Shown in pieces: positions 1 to 7,113 of a DNA stretch of 15,077 bases (its first letter is position 1; each line of letters opens with the position of its first letter). The DNA is taken from positions 1-15,077 of the forward strand of contig DASVBJ010000117.1 of the NCBI GenBank assembly GCA_036375895.1, in the 5' to 3' direction. The translations under genes and the position numbers were made by a program. The notes under the pieces were generated by a model. That model did no database searches. It saw only the letters and a list, made by a program, of their open reading frames with translations, and was not told where the DNA came from. This DNA is from DASVBJ01 sp036375895. Lineage in GTDB: Bacteria; Actinomycetota; Actinomycetes; JACCUZ01.

Positions 1-1716
1 GACGTCGATGCCCGCCTCCTTGCGCTGCTCCGCCGTGATCGGCGTCGGCGCGCCGGTCAGCGGGTCGTAGCCGCCGCCCGTCTTCGGGAACGCGATGACC
101 TCGCGGATCGAGTCGAGGCCGGCCACCATCGCGGCCACCCGGTCGATGCCGAACGCGATGCCGCCGTGCGGCGGCGGGCCGAACTGGAAGGCCTCGAGCA
201 GGAAGCCGAACTTCCCCTCCGCCTCCGCCTTGCTCAGCCCGATGACGTCGAACACCCGCTGCTGCATCTCGGCCCGGTGGATACGGATCGACCCGCCGCC
301 GAGCTCGCTGCCGTTGAGGACGAGGTCGTACGCCCGCGCGAGCGCCTCGCCGGGCTTGTCCTGGAAGCTGTCTGCGTAGCGCTCGGTCGGCGCCGTGAAC
401 GGGTGGTGCACGGCGGTCCAGCCACCGTCACCGTCCTCCTCGAACATCGGGAAGTCGGTGACCCACAGGAACTCCCACCGGCTCTCGTCGATGAGGCCGC
501 ACCGACGGCCGATCTCCAGCCGGGTCGCGCCCAGCAGCTCCTGCGCCTCCCGGGTGCGCCCGGCGGCGAAGAAGATCGCGTCGCCGGGGGCCGCGCCGAC
601 CGCCGCGACGAGCCCCTCACGCTCGGCGTCGCTGAGGTTCTTCGCGACCGGGCCGCCGAGCTCGCCGTCCGGCTGCACCAGCACGTAGGCGAGGCCGCGG
701 GCCCCCCGGGCCTTGGCCCAGTCCTGCCAGCCGTCGAGCTCCTTGCGGGTCTGCGAGGCCCCGCCCGGCATGACGACCGCCCCGACGTGCTCGGCCTGGA
801 AGACGCGGAACGAGGTCTGCGAGAAGTGCGACGTCAGGTCGACCAGCTCGGTCCCGAAGCGGACGTCGGGGCGGTCCACGCCGAACCTGCGCATCGACTC
901 GGCGTACGTCATCCGCGGGAACGGCGTCGCGAGCTCGACGCCCAGCACATCGCGCCAGACGCGCGCCATGACCGCCTCGGAGAGCGCGTAGACGTCCTCC
1001 TCGTCGAGGAACGACATCTCGACGTCGAGCTGGGTGAACTCCGGCTGCCGGTCGGCGCGGAAGTCCTCGTCGCGGTAGCAGCGGGCGATCTGGTAGTAGC
1101 GCTCCATGCCGGCAACCATCAGCAGCTGCTTGAAGAGCTGCGGCGACTGCGGCAGGGCGTACCAGTGGCCCGGCTGCAGGCGCACCGGCACGAGGAAGTC
1201 GCGGGCCCCCTCGGGCGTCGAGCGGGTCATGGTCGGCGTCTCGATGTCGACGAAGTCGTGCTCGTCCATCACCGCCCGGATCGCGCGGGTCACCTGGGAG
1301 CGCACCCGCAGCGCACGCGCCGGTCCGGCGCGGCGCAGGTCGAGGTAGCGGTACTTCAGCCGCACCTCCTCCCCCACCTCGACGTGCTCGTCGATCTGGA
1401 ACGGGAGCGGCGCGGCCTCGCTCAGCACCTCGACCTCGGCGGCGACCACCTCGACCTCACCGGTCGGCAGGTGCGGGTTGGCGTTGCCGGCCGGCCGCAC
1501 CGACACGTCGCCCACCACCCGGAGGCAGAACTCGTTGCGCAACCCGGCGGCGACGTGCTCGTCGCGGATGACCACCTGCACCACGCCCGAGGCGTCGCGC
1601 AGGTCGATGAAGGCGACGCCGCCGTGGTCGCGGCGGCGGCCGACCCAGCCGGCCAGCGTGACGGTCTGGCCGGCGTGCTCCGCGCGCAGCGAGCCGGCGG
1701 TGTGGGTGCGGATCAA
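1..1716 (-). CDS. aspS: Aspartyl-tRNA synthetase, C-terminus cut by window edge
   Basis: Class IIb synthetase that charges tRNA with aspartate in the cytoplasm. The 572 visible codons cover almost the whole protein; perhaps 20-30 C-terminal residues lie off the left edge. The N-terminal OB-fold (anticodon binding) begins MIRTHTAGSLRAEHAGQ. Motif 2 reads CYRDEDFRADRQPEFTQLD, the bacterial GAD insertion is present, and motif 3 reads GGIAFGIDR. The end (AFPKTGG...DPLTGAPTPITAEQRKEAGID) is typical of actinobacterial AspRS. I chose the TTG at 1716 because AGGAGA lies about 7 nt upstream and homology starts there; TTG overlaps the hisS stop (TTGA), so translation is probably coupled. His31 (RRRDHGGV) and the Gly of RPAGNANP match the known signature of non-discriminating AspRS, which also makes Asp-tRNAAsn for GatCAB; that is inference. 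Confidence 0.97.
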   Translation of the reverse strand, partial: MIRTHTAGSLRAEHAGQTVTLAGWVGRRRDHGGVAFIDLRDASGVVQVVIRDEHVAAGLRNEFCLRVVGDVSVRPAGNANPHLPTGEVEVVAAEVEVLSEAAPLPFQIDEHVEVGEEVRLKYRYLDLRRAGPARALRVRSQVTRAIRAVMDEHDFVDIETPTMTRSTPEGARDFLVPVRLQPGHWYALPQSPQLFKQLLMVAGMERYYQIARCYRDEDFRADRQPEFTQLDVEMSFLDEEDVYALSEAVMARVWRDVLGVELATPFPRMTYAESMRRFGVDRPDVRFGTELVDLTSHFSQTSFRVFQAEHVGAVVMPGGASQTRKELDGWQDWAKARGARGLAYVLVQPDGELGGPVAKNLSDAEREGLVAAVGAAPGDAIFFAAGRTREAQELLGATRLEIGRRCGLIDESRWEFLWVTDFPMFEEDGDGGWTAVHHPFTAPTERYADSFQDKPGEALARAYDLVLNGSELGGGSIRIHRAEMQQRVFDVIGLSKAEAEGKFGFLLEAFQFGPPPHGGIAFGIDRVAAMVAGLDSIREVIAFPKTGGGYDPLTGAPTPITAEQRKEAGIDV

Positions 1717-2975
1717 GACGATCTCTCCTGCAGGTGTGGGACGAGTGAGTCCAGGGCGACAGCGGTCTGCTCACCGGTGACGAGGTCCTTGACCTGTGCG
1801 ACACCGGCGTCGAGATCTCGCTCGCCCACCACCACGGCGCGTCGGGCACCGGAGCGGTCCGCGCCCTTCATGGCCCCCTTGAGGGCCCGGTCCCCGTAGG
1901 CCAGGTCGACCCGGACGCCGGCCCGCCGCAGCTCGCCCGCGACGGCGACCAGCCGGCTCTTGGCCCGCTCACCGAGCGGCACCAGGTAGACGTCGCACCG
2001 GGTGACGTCACCGACGTCGAGCCCCTCGGCGCGGCAGGCGAGGTAGGTGCGGTCGGTGCCGAGGCCGAACCCGATGCCGGACAGCGGCTGCCCGCCGAGC
2101 TCGGCCATCAGGCCGTCGTAGCGGCCGCCGCCGCCGATGCCCGACTGGGCGCCGAGGCCGTCGTGGACGAACTCGAACGTCGTGCGCGTGTAGTAGTCGA
2201 GGCCGCGGACCAGCCGGGGCGCCTCCTCCCACTTGACGCCGAGCGTCTCGAGGTGGCGGCGCACCTCGTCGTAGTGCGCGCGGCACGACGCGCAGAGGTG
2301 GTCGGCCATCAGCGGCGCCTCGGTGAGCTGCGCCTGCACCTCGGGCCGCTTGTCGTCGAGCACCCGCAGCGGGTTGATCTCGACGCGGGCGCGGGTGTCC
2401 CTGTCCAGGTCGAGGGTCCGCAGGAACTCCTGGAGCAGGTCCCGGTACGCCGGGCGGCAGGCCGAGTCGCCCAGCGACGTCAGCGACAGCCGGTATGCGG
2501 TCAGGCCGAGGCTGCGGTAGCCCTCGTCGGCGATGGCGACCACCTCGGCGTCCAGCGCCGGGTCGTCGACCCCGATGGCCTCGACCCCGACCTGCTGGAG
2601 CTGGCGGTAGCGCCCGAACTGGGGCCGCTCGGCACGGAAGAACGGCCCGGCGTACCAGAGCTTGACCGGCAGCTGCCCGCGGTCGAGCCCGTGCTCGATC
2701 ACCGAGCGGACGACTCCCGCCGTCCCCTCCGGGCGCAGGGTGATGGAGCGGCCGCCGCGGTCGTCGAAGGTGTACATCTCCTTGCTGACCACGTCGGTGG
2801 ACTCGCCGACGCCACGGACGAACAGCGTGGTGTCCTCGAACACCGGCAGCTCGATGTAGCCGTAGCCGGCCCGACGGGCCGGCTCGGCCAACGCCTCGCG
2901 CACGGCCAGGAACGCCGCGGACTCGGGCGGGTAGTACTCGGGGACGCCCTTGGGCGCCTGGAACGAGCCGGCCAT
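1713..2975 (-). CDS. hisS: Histidyl-tRNA synthetase
   Basis: Class IIa synthetase that attaches histidine to tRNAHis; 420 aa, normal for bacterial HisRS. The start is MAGSFQAPKGVPEYYPPES. The RPEGT motif is at residues 81-85, motif 2 (FRAERPQFGRYR) at 113-124, the histidine-binding HisA motif (RGLDYYT) at 257-263, GGGRYDGL at about 282-289, and motif 3 (GFGLGTDR) at about 302-309. The anticodon-binding domain fills about 328-420. A C-x2-C pair (Cys228, Cys231) lies in the insertion domain; its role is not known to me. The ATG follows the upstream hydrolase stop by one base (TGACATG), and AGGGGG lies about 7 nt ahead. aspS follows with a TTGA overlap, so the three genes look like one transcription unit. 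Confidence 0.98.
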   Translation of the reverse strand: MAGSFQAPKGVPEYYPPESAAFLAVREALAEPARRAGYGYIELPVFEDTTLFVRGVGESTDVVSKEMYTFDDRGGRSITLRPEGTAGVVRSVIEHGLDRGQLPVKLWYAGPFFRAERPQFGRYRQLQQVGVEAIGVDDPALDAEVVAIADEGYRSLGLTAYRLSLTSLGDSACRPAYRDLLQEFLRTLDLDRDTRARVEINPLRVLDDKRPEVQAQLTEAPLMADHLCASCRAHYDEVRRHLETLGVKWEEAPRLVRGLDYYTRTTFEFVHDGLGAQSGIGGGGRYDGLMAELGGQPLSGIGFGLGTDRTYLACRAEGLDVGDVTRCDVYLVPLGERAKSRLVAVAGELRRAGVRVDLAYGDRALKGAMKGADRSGARRAVVVGERDLDAGVAQVKDLVTGEQTAVALDSLVPHLQERSS

Positions 2976-2976
2976 G

Positions 2977-3678
2977 TCAGAGCCCCCTGCCCGGCGCGGG
3001 GCTGCCGCTGGGCAGGTCCTGCAGGAACGGGTTGGTGGCCCGCTCCCGGCCGATCGTGGTCTGCGGGCCGTGGCCGGGCAGCACGACGACCTCGTCGCGC
3101 AGGGTGAGCACCTTGGCGGCGAGGCTGCGCAGCATGGTGGCGTGGTCACCGCCGGGCAGGTCGGTGCGGCCGATCGAGCCGGCGAACAGCAGGTCGCCGG
3201 AGAGCATGACCTCGGGGACGTCCTGCTCGTCGTAGGGCAGCCGGAAGGACACCGAGCCGGGCGTGTGCCCGGGCGCGTGGTCCACCGTGATCTCCAGCCC
3301 CGCCAGGCGGAGCACCTCGCCGTCGGACAGCGGCTTGACGTCGTCGGGCTCCGACCACTCCAGGCGACCGCCGAAGAGCGCGCCGGCCTCCGGCGAGATG
3401 CCCTTGAGGGGGTCGGCGAGCAGCTCGTCGTCGCCGGGGTGGATGTAGGCGGGAACGCCGCGGGCACCGCAGACGGGCGTGACCGAGAACGTGTGGTCCA
3501 GGTGTCCGTGGGTGAGCAGGACCGCGACCGGCCGCAGTCGGTGCTCCTCGAGGACGGAGTCGAGCTGCGGCACGACGTCGATGCCGGGGTCCACGACGAC
3601 GCACTCCTCGCCGCTCGCGGGCGCCACGACGTAGCAGTTGGTGCCGAACGCCGCGGCGGGGAAGCCGGCGATGAGCAA
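2977..3678 (-). CDS. Metallo-beta-lactamase-fold hydrolase (glyoxalase II-like)
   Basis: 233-aa cytoplasmic metallohydrolase with all metal-binding motifs of the fold: THGHLDH (56-62), GHTPGS (137-142), SGDLLF with Asp162 (160-165), GRTD (170-173) and PGHGP with His203 (201-205). This set matches the short glyoxalase II-like/YcbL group, whose best-known reaction is hydrolysis of S-lactoylglutathione. Actinomycetes use mycothiol rather than glutathione, so the natural substrate is uncertain. The homologous position in M. tuberculosis (beside hisS, opposite a cyclophilin gene) carries a protein of the same kind. The start is a TTG at 3678 with GGAAGG about 6 nt upstream. It is the first gene of the hisS-aspS cluster and is divergent from the cyclophilin gene. 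The last dozen residues (SGSPAPGRGL) look like a disordered tail. Confidence 0.9.
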   Translation of the reverse strand: MLIAGFPAAAFGTNCYVVAPASGEECVVVDPGIDVVPQLDSVLEEHRLRPVAVLLTHGHLDHTFSVTPVCGARGVPAYIHPGDDELLADPLKGISPEAGALFGGRLEWSEPDDVKPLSDGEVLRLAGLEITVDHAPGHTPGSVSFRLPYDEQDVPEVMLSGDLLFAGSIGRTDLPGGDHATMLRSLAAKVLTLRDEVVVLPGHGPQTTIGRERATNPFLQDLPSGSPAPGRGL

Positions 3679-3741
3679 GACTGGCCTTCCGTTCGGATCG
3701 GTGCGGGTGCGGACTCTCCGAGCGTCTCTCGGGACCCCACG

Positions 3742-3747
3742 AGCCTA
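3742..3747 (-). promoter_or_regulatory. Possible -10 element for the hydrolase-hisS-aspS cluster
   Basis: On the minus strand the hexamer TAGGCT fits the actinobacterial sigma-A -10 pattern (TAnnnT). It sits about 64 nt ahead of the TTG start of the hydrolase gene. The upstream region (TTCGCA, 19-nt spacer) is only a weak -35. Inferred from position and match alone. Confidence 0.3.
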
Positions 3748-3791
3748 CCGGCGGCGCGTGGCGGGCTGCGAACCCGTAAGGGCTTCCTGCC

Positions 3792-3797
3792 TAGACT
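3792..3797 (+). promoter_or_regulatory. Possible -10 element for the cyclophilin-DUF349 pair
   Basis: The hexamer TAGACT lies in the divergent gap about 105 nt before the cyclophilin start codon. It is the same hexamer found ahead of rel and yajC in this window, here preceded by CTGCC. No good -35 is visible. The rest of the 223-bp gap (3679-3901) shows no ORF and no RNA gene I can support. Confidence 0.35.
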
Positions 3798-3901
3798 GTG
3801 CCCCCGACTGTGTTGCAGGTCACGGGCGGTCCGGGGGCGAACGCCTCCGGCGGTCTGGACGACCGGTGACCAGCAGGGACGTCCCGACGCGAGGAGGACC
3901 G

Positions 3902-4726
3902 GTGGCCGGCAGTGTGAAGCGGGAGCGGCAGCTTGCCCGCGAGCGCTACCAGCGTCAGCAGGCGAAGCGGGCCCAGGCACGGGCCCGACGGCGCCGCTGG
4001 CAGCAGATCATCGCGGTGGTCGTCGCCGTCGTGCTCGTCGTCGGCGGCGTGGCGCTCCTCACCCAGCTGCTCGGTGACGACACGGCGTCGTCGCCGGCGG
4101 CGGCTCCCACCACCACGCAGGCCACGTCGCCGAGCCCGAGCGCGACGAGCGCGGCCGGCTGTACCTACGCCAGGAGCGGGGAGAAGGCCGCGAAGGACGT
4201 GGGCGTCCCGACGTACGACGCGAAGTCCGCCCGCCAGCCCTACACCGCCACGCTGAAGACCAACCGCGGCGACATCGTGATCGCCATGGCGACGACGAAG
4301 GCCCCCTGCACGACCAACAGCTTCAAGCACCTGGCCTCGAAGGGCTACTTCGACAAGACCTCCTGCCACCGGCTGACGACCGAGGGCATCTACGTCCTCC
4401 AGTGCGGCGACCCGACCGGCTCCGGCAGCGGCAGCCCCGGGTATGCGTTCGGCATCGAGAACGCGCCCGCCGACGGCAGCTACCCCGCCGGCACGGTGGC
4501 GATGGCGCGCACCAACGACCCGAACAGCAACGGCAGCCAGTTCTTCCTCGTCTACAAGGACAGCAAGCTCCCGACGACGGGCGGCGGGTACAGCATCTTC
4601 GGCCGCGTGACGAAGGGCCTCGACCTGCTCACGAAGGTTGCCGGCAGCGGCGTCGCCGGAGGCGGCACCGACGGGAAGCCGGCGCAGGGCGTCACCATCC
4701 AGTCGGTGCAGATCGGGAAGGCATGA
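3902..4726 (+). CDS. Membrane-anchored cyclophilin-type peptidyl-prolyl isomerase
   Basis: 274-aa protein likely to catalyse cis-trans isomerisation of prolyl bonds on the outer face of the membrane. Residues 1-35 are strongly basic (KRERQLARERYQRQQAKRAQ), followed by one membrane segment at about 36-57, giving an N-in, C-out signal anchor. A Ser/Thr/Pro/Ala-rich linker (about 61-86) leads to the cyclophilin domain (about 114-272). Active-site features are CHRL with Arg157, LQCGDP with Gln167, SQFF (212-215) and FGRV (233-236). Four cysteines lie in the exported part (87, 136, 155, 168), which would allow disulfides. The GTG at 3902 has AGGAGG about 4 nt upstream. The domain plan and the place beside rel and hisS match M. 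tuberculosis PpiB (Rv2582). The next gene overlaps by ATGA. Confidence 0.93.
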   Translation: MAGSVKRERQLARERYQRQQAKRAQARARRRRWQQIIAVVVAVVLVVGGVALLTQLLGDDTASSPAAAPTTTQATSPSPSATSAAGCTYARSGEKAAKDVGVPTYDAKSARQPYTATLKTNRGDIVIAMATTKAPCTTNSFKHLASKGYFDKTSCHRLTTEGIYVLQCGDPTGSGSGSPGYAFGIENAPADGSYPAGTVAMARTNDPNSNGSQFFLVYKDSKLPTTGGGYSIFGRVTKGLDLLTKVAGSGVAGGGTDGKPAQGVTIQSVQIGKA

Positions 4727-5955
4727 CGGTGGGCGACGCCGAGTGGGGCCGGGTCGACGAGGACGGGACCGTCTACGTCCGCATCGGCGACGGTGAACGG
4801 GCGGTGGGCTCGTACCCCGGGGCGAGCCCTGAGGAGGCGCTGGCCTACTTCACCCGCAAGTACGACGAGCTCGCCGGTCAGGTCACGCTGCTCGAGCAGC
4901 GGCTGGCCGCGGCCGGGCTCGCCCCGAAGGACGCCGAGACCTCGATCGAGCACCTGCGCACGGCGGTCGCCGACGCGCACGCGGTGGGCGACCTGGCCGC
5001 GCTGGAGCGCCGGCTCGACGCGCTGACGGAGGCGGCCGCCGCCCGCAGGCAGGAGGCCGACGAGGCGCGGACCAAGGCCCGCGAGGAGGCCCGCGCGGCC
5101 AAGGAGCGCATCGTCACCGAGGCCGAGCTGCTCGCCGGGTCGACGGACTGGAAGAGCACGGGTGACCGGTTCCGCGTCCTGCTCGACGAGTGGAAGGGCG
5201 TCGCCCGGCTCGACCGCAAGACCGACGATGCGCTGTGGAAGCGGTTCAGCCACGCCCGCACGACGTTCGACAAGGCACGCCGGGCGCACTTCTCCGAGCT
5301 CGACGCCCAGCGCGGCGAGGCGGCCGAGCGCAAGGAGCGGCTGATCGCCGAGGCGGAGGCGCTCTCCGACTCGAGGGACTGGGGCCCCACGGCGGCCCGC
5401 TACCGCGAGCTCATGACGCAGTGGAAGGCCGCCGGCCGGGCTCGGCGCGACGTCGAGGACGCCCTGTGGGCCCGCTTCCGGGCCGCCCAGGACGCGTTCT
5501 TCGCCGCCCGCAACGAGGTCTTCGCCGCCCGCGACGCCGACCTCGCCGCGAACCTGGAGAAGAAGGAGGCGCTCCTCACGGAGGCCGAGGCCCTGCTCCC
5601 GGTGACCGACGCGCGATCCGCCCGGGCCGCGATGCGCTCGTTGCACGAGCGGTGGGAGGCCGCGGGGCACGTCCCGCGCAACGCCAGGGAGCGGGTCGAG
5701 TCGCGGCTGCGTCGGGTGGACGAGGCGGTGCGCGCGGCCGAGGACGCGGAGTGGCGGCGCTCCAACCCGGAGGCCCGGGCCCGCGCCGAGGCGACCGTCT
5801 CTCAGCTGCGGCACTCGATCGAGTCGTTGGAGGCCGAAGCCGAGGCGGCGCGCGCCGCCGGGCAGCCCGACAGGGCGGAGAAGGCCGAGGCCGCCCTGGC
5901 CGCGCGGCGGGAGTGGCTCACCGAGGCCGAGAAGACCCTCGCCGAGTTCTCCTGA
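4723..5955 (+). CDS. DUF349 repeat coiled-coil protein
   Basis: 410-aa soluble, charged, mostly helical protein. Three DUF349 repeats are visible at about residues 143-190, 220-267 and 297-344. The tryptophans of DEW157, TQW234 and ERW311 are spaced exactly 77 residues apart, and each of the first two repeats ends in an LWxRF motif; the third has degenerated there (VESRLRR). Residues 1-45 form a short beta-rich N-terminal region, 46-130 a predicted coiled coil, and 355-410 a second Glu/Ala-rich coiled coil. No catalytic motif is seen and I cannot assign a biochemical role; DUF349 proteins are common beside rel in actinomycetes. The ATG overlaps the cyclophilin stop (ATGA), indicating translational coupling. 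The stop is followed within 6 nt by a repeat array. Confidence 0.92.
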   Translation: MTVGDAEWGRVDEDGTVYVRIGDGERAVGSYPGASPEEALAYFTRKYDELAGQVTLLEQRLAAAGLAPKDAETSIEHLRTAVADAHAVGDLAALERRLDALTEAAAARRQEADEARTKAREEARAAKERIVTEAELLAGSTDWKSTGDRFRVLLDEWKGVARLDRKTDDALWKRFSHARTTFDKARRAHFSELDAQRGEAAERKERLIAEAEALSDSRDWGPTAARYRELMTQWKAAGRARRDVEDALWARFRAAQDAFFAARNEVFAARDADLAANLEKKEALLTEAEALLPVTDARSARAAMRSLHERWEAAGHVPRNARERVESRLRRVDEAVRAAEDAEWRRSNPEARARAEATVSQLRHSIESLEAEAEAARAAGQPDRAEKAEAALAARREWLTEAEKTLAEFS

Positions 5956-5960
5956 CCCCT

Positions 5961-6048
5961 CGCCGGGCCGCCCCTCCCAACCCGGCAGCGATCATGCACG
6001 TTCCGTCGCCGGGCCGCCCCCTCCCGGCAGCGATCATGCACGTTCCGT
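5961..6048 (+). repeat. Two imperfect tandem repeat units (46 and 42 bp)
   Basis: Units 5961-6006 and 6007-6048 both start CGCCGGGCCGCCCC and end with ATCATGCACGTTCCGT; they differ by a few bases in the C-rich middle. Each contains GCCGGG...CCCGGC able to form a 6-bp hairpin (5962-5967/5981-5986 and 6008-6013/6023-6028), without a T tract. The array begins 5 bp after the DUF349 stop. It could act as a terminator or be part of a dispersed repeat family. The sequence supports the repeat itself, not the function. Confidence 0.85.
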
Positions 6049-6051
6049 CGG
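6018..6051 (+). repeat. 34-bp inverted repeat, left copy
   Basis: These 34 bases are the exact reverse complement of 7122-7155. The core reads ATCATGCACGTTCCGTC, with CCCCTCCCGG to its left. A further direct copy of the core ends at 6008. The pair encloses the wHTH-nuclease gene and little else, like terminal repeats of a 1.1-kb cassette. I see no target-site duplication outside the pair. Confidence 0.9.
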
Positions 6052-6061
6052 AGACCTGCCT

Positions 6062-6078
6062 CCCAGGCCGGCCGTGGG
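6062..6078. promoter_or_regulatory. Near-perfect palindrome upstream of the wHTH-nuclease gene
   Basis: CCCAGGCCGGCCGTGGG is palindromic apart from one extra G, and centres on the 8-bp palindrome GGCCGGCC (6066-6073). It lies about 58 bp before the start codon. It could be an operator for the winged-helix protein or a hairpin. GC-rich palindromes are common by chance in such genomes, so confidence is low. Confidence 0.25.
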
Positions 6079-6088
6079 CCACGCGCCT

Positions 6089-6119
6089 GTGGATGAGGCG
6101 ATCAGTGGACATGGCGATC
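6089..6119. promoter_or_regulatory. 16-bp-period direct repeats, candidate operator
   Basis: GTGGATGAGGCGATC (6089-6103) and GTGGACATGGCGATC (6105-6119) match at 12 of 15 positions and are 16 bp apart. They end 16 bp before the GTG start at 6136, where an autoregulating winged-helix protein could bind. The repeat is seen directly; the operator role is inferred. Confidence 0.35.
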
Positions 6120-6135
6120 TCGTCACGCTTGGAAC

Positions 6136-7113
6136 GTGCCCGAACCCCTTCTCCTCGACGGCCTCCCGTTCACCGTCGAGCTGGCGGCGACGCACGGCAT
6201 CAGCGAACGGGCCCTGCGCACGCTCGTCGATCGCGGTCAGGTACGACGGCTCCTCAGAGGGGTGTACGCCGATGCGCACGCGTCAGACACGCTCCAGCTG
6301 CGCGCCCAGGCCCTGATCCTCGTCTCGCCCCCGGGGCGGGTGGTCTGTCGGGGCACCGCCGCGTGGCTGTTCGGCGTCCCCCCGGTGGAGCCGAACCGAC
6401 ACGTCGGTGTTCCGGCGCTCGAGCTGATGTCCGAGTCCGGGCAGAACGGCACCCGACGTCGCGGTTGTCTGGGCTCCAGCGGACCGCTGGCCCCCGACGA
6501 CGTCATCGAGGTCCGCGGGGTTGTCGCCACGTCCGGCCGCCGGACCTGTCTGGACCTGGCCCGCGACCGAGAGCGTCCGGATGCTCTGGCGTACGTCGAC
6601 GCGCTCGTCCGCGCGGGTGCGGCGACGCGGGCCGAGCTGCTGGATGCGCTGCCGACCATCGCCGGGCTGCCGTGGGCGGAACAAGGCCGAGAGATCGTCG
6701 AGCTGTGCGATCCGGGCGCCGAGTCCCCCGGGGAGTCATGGCTGCGCCTACGTCACCTGGACGCCGGCTTTCCGTGGCCGCGGACCCAGCTGTGGGTCTC
6801 TGACGACGCCGGGGTCCCCGTCGTACGCCTCGATCTCGGACTCGCTGACCGGATGTTCGCCGAAGAGTACGACGGGGAGGCCCACCACGGCGCAGCACAG
6901 CAGCCGCGTGACCTGGCCCGCAAGGAATGGCTCGAGCGGCGGGGCTGGGTGCACCGGGCGTTCGGCAAGGCTGAGGTGCTCGGCAGGGGCTATGTCTTCG
7001 AGCGCGTCGTGGGTGAGGCACTCGGCATCGAACCTCGTTGCCTGCCGTGGGAGGCGCGCCGGCGGACCTATGCGCGTCGGCGTCGAACGCCAAGCCCCCC
7101 GGACCTGCAGTAG
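6136..7113 (+). CDS. AbiEi-type winged-helix protein with DUF559/Vsr-like nuclease domain
   Basis: 325-aa protein of two parts. Residues about 10-46 (FTVELAATHGISERALRTLV, then RRLLRGVYADA) resemble the N-terminal winged helix of AbiEi-family antitoxin-domain proteins; about 54-81 (LRAQALILVSPPGRVVCRGT, then AAWLFGVP) continues that family pattern. Residues about 219-296 look like a DUF559/Vsr-type PD-(D/E)XK fold: RLDLG with Asp233, FAEEYDGEAHH (241-251), RDLARKEWLERRGW (258-271). The nuclease assignment is by pattern only. No AbiEii-type nucleotidyltransferase is adjacent, so it is not a canonical AbiE pair. Codons rare in neighbouring genes occur early in frame (CTT, GGT, GTA, CGA, AGA, TCA, TGT), suggesting horizontal origin. 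The GTG start has only a weak ribosome site (GGA). The gene is convergent with rel and flanked by 34-bp inverted repeats. Confidence 0.8.
   Translation: MPEPLLLDGLPFTVELAATHGISERALRTLVDRGQVRRLLRGVYADAHASDTLQLRAQALILVSPPGRVVCRGTAAWLFGVPPVEPNRHVGVPALELMSESGQNGTRRRGCLGSSGPLAPDDVIEVRGVVATSGRRTCLDLARDRERPDALAYVDALVRAGAATRAELLDALPTIAGLPWAEQGREIVELCDPGAESPGESWLRLRHLDAGFPWPRTQLWVSDDAGVPVVRLDLGLADRMFAEEYDGEAHHGAAQQPRDLARKEWLERRGWVHRAFGKAEVLGRGYVFERVVGEALGIEPRCLPWEARRRTYARRRRTPSPPDLQ

Noticed and set aside
166..1899. Plus-strand 577-codon frame across aspS
   Set aside because: It is the mirror frame of aspS, has no ribosome site, and its composition is typical of an antisense artefact.
3761..3777. Minus-strand sequence resembling a tRNA T-arm (CGGG TTCGCAG CCCG)
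   Set aside because: No matching acceptor stem, anticodon arm or D arm could be found within tRNA distance. Treated as chance or a small hairpin.
2976..3980. Extension of the hisS frame far upstream of its ATG
   Set aside because: The extension runs through the hydrolase gene in another frame and gives low-complexity Arg/Ser/Pro sequence. HisRS homology starts at MAGSFQAPKG, with a ribosome site before it.
5961..6048. CRISPR-like array
   Set aside because: There are only two units, directly abutting, with no spacers and no cas genes.
5802..6112. Short minus-strand frames starting in the repeats (for example MHDRCREG)
   Set aside because: They are translations of the repeat core itself and of antisense DUF349 sequence, with no ribosome sites.
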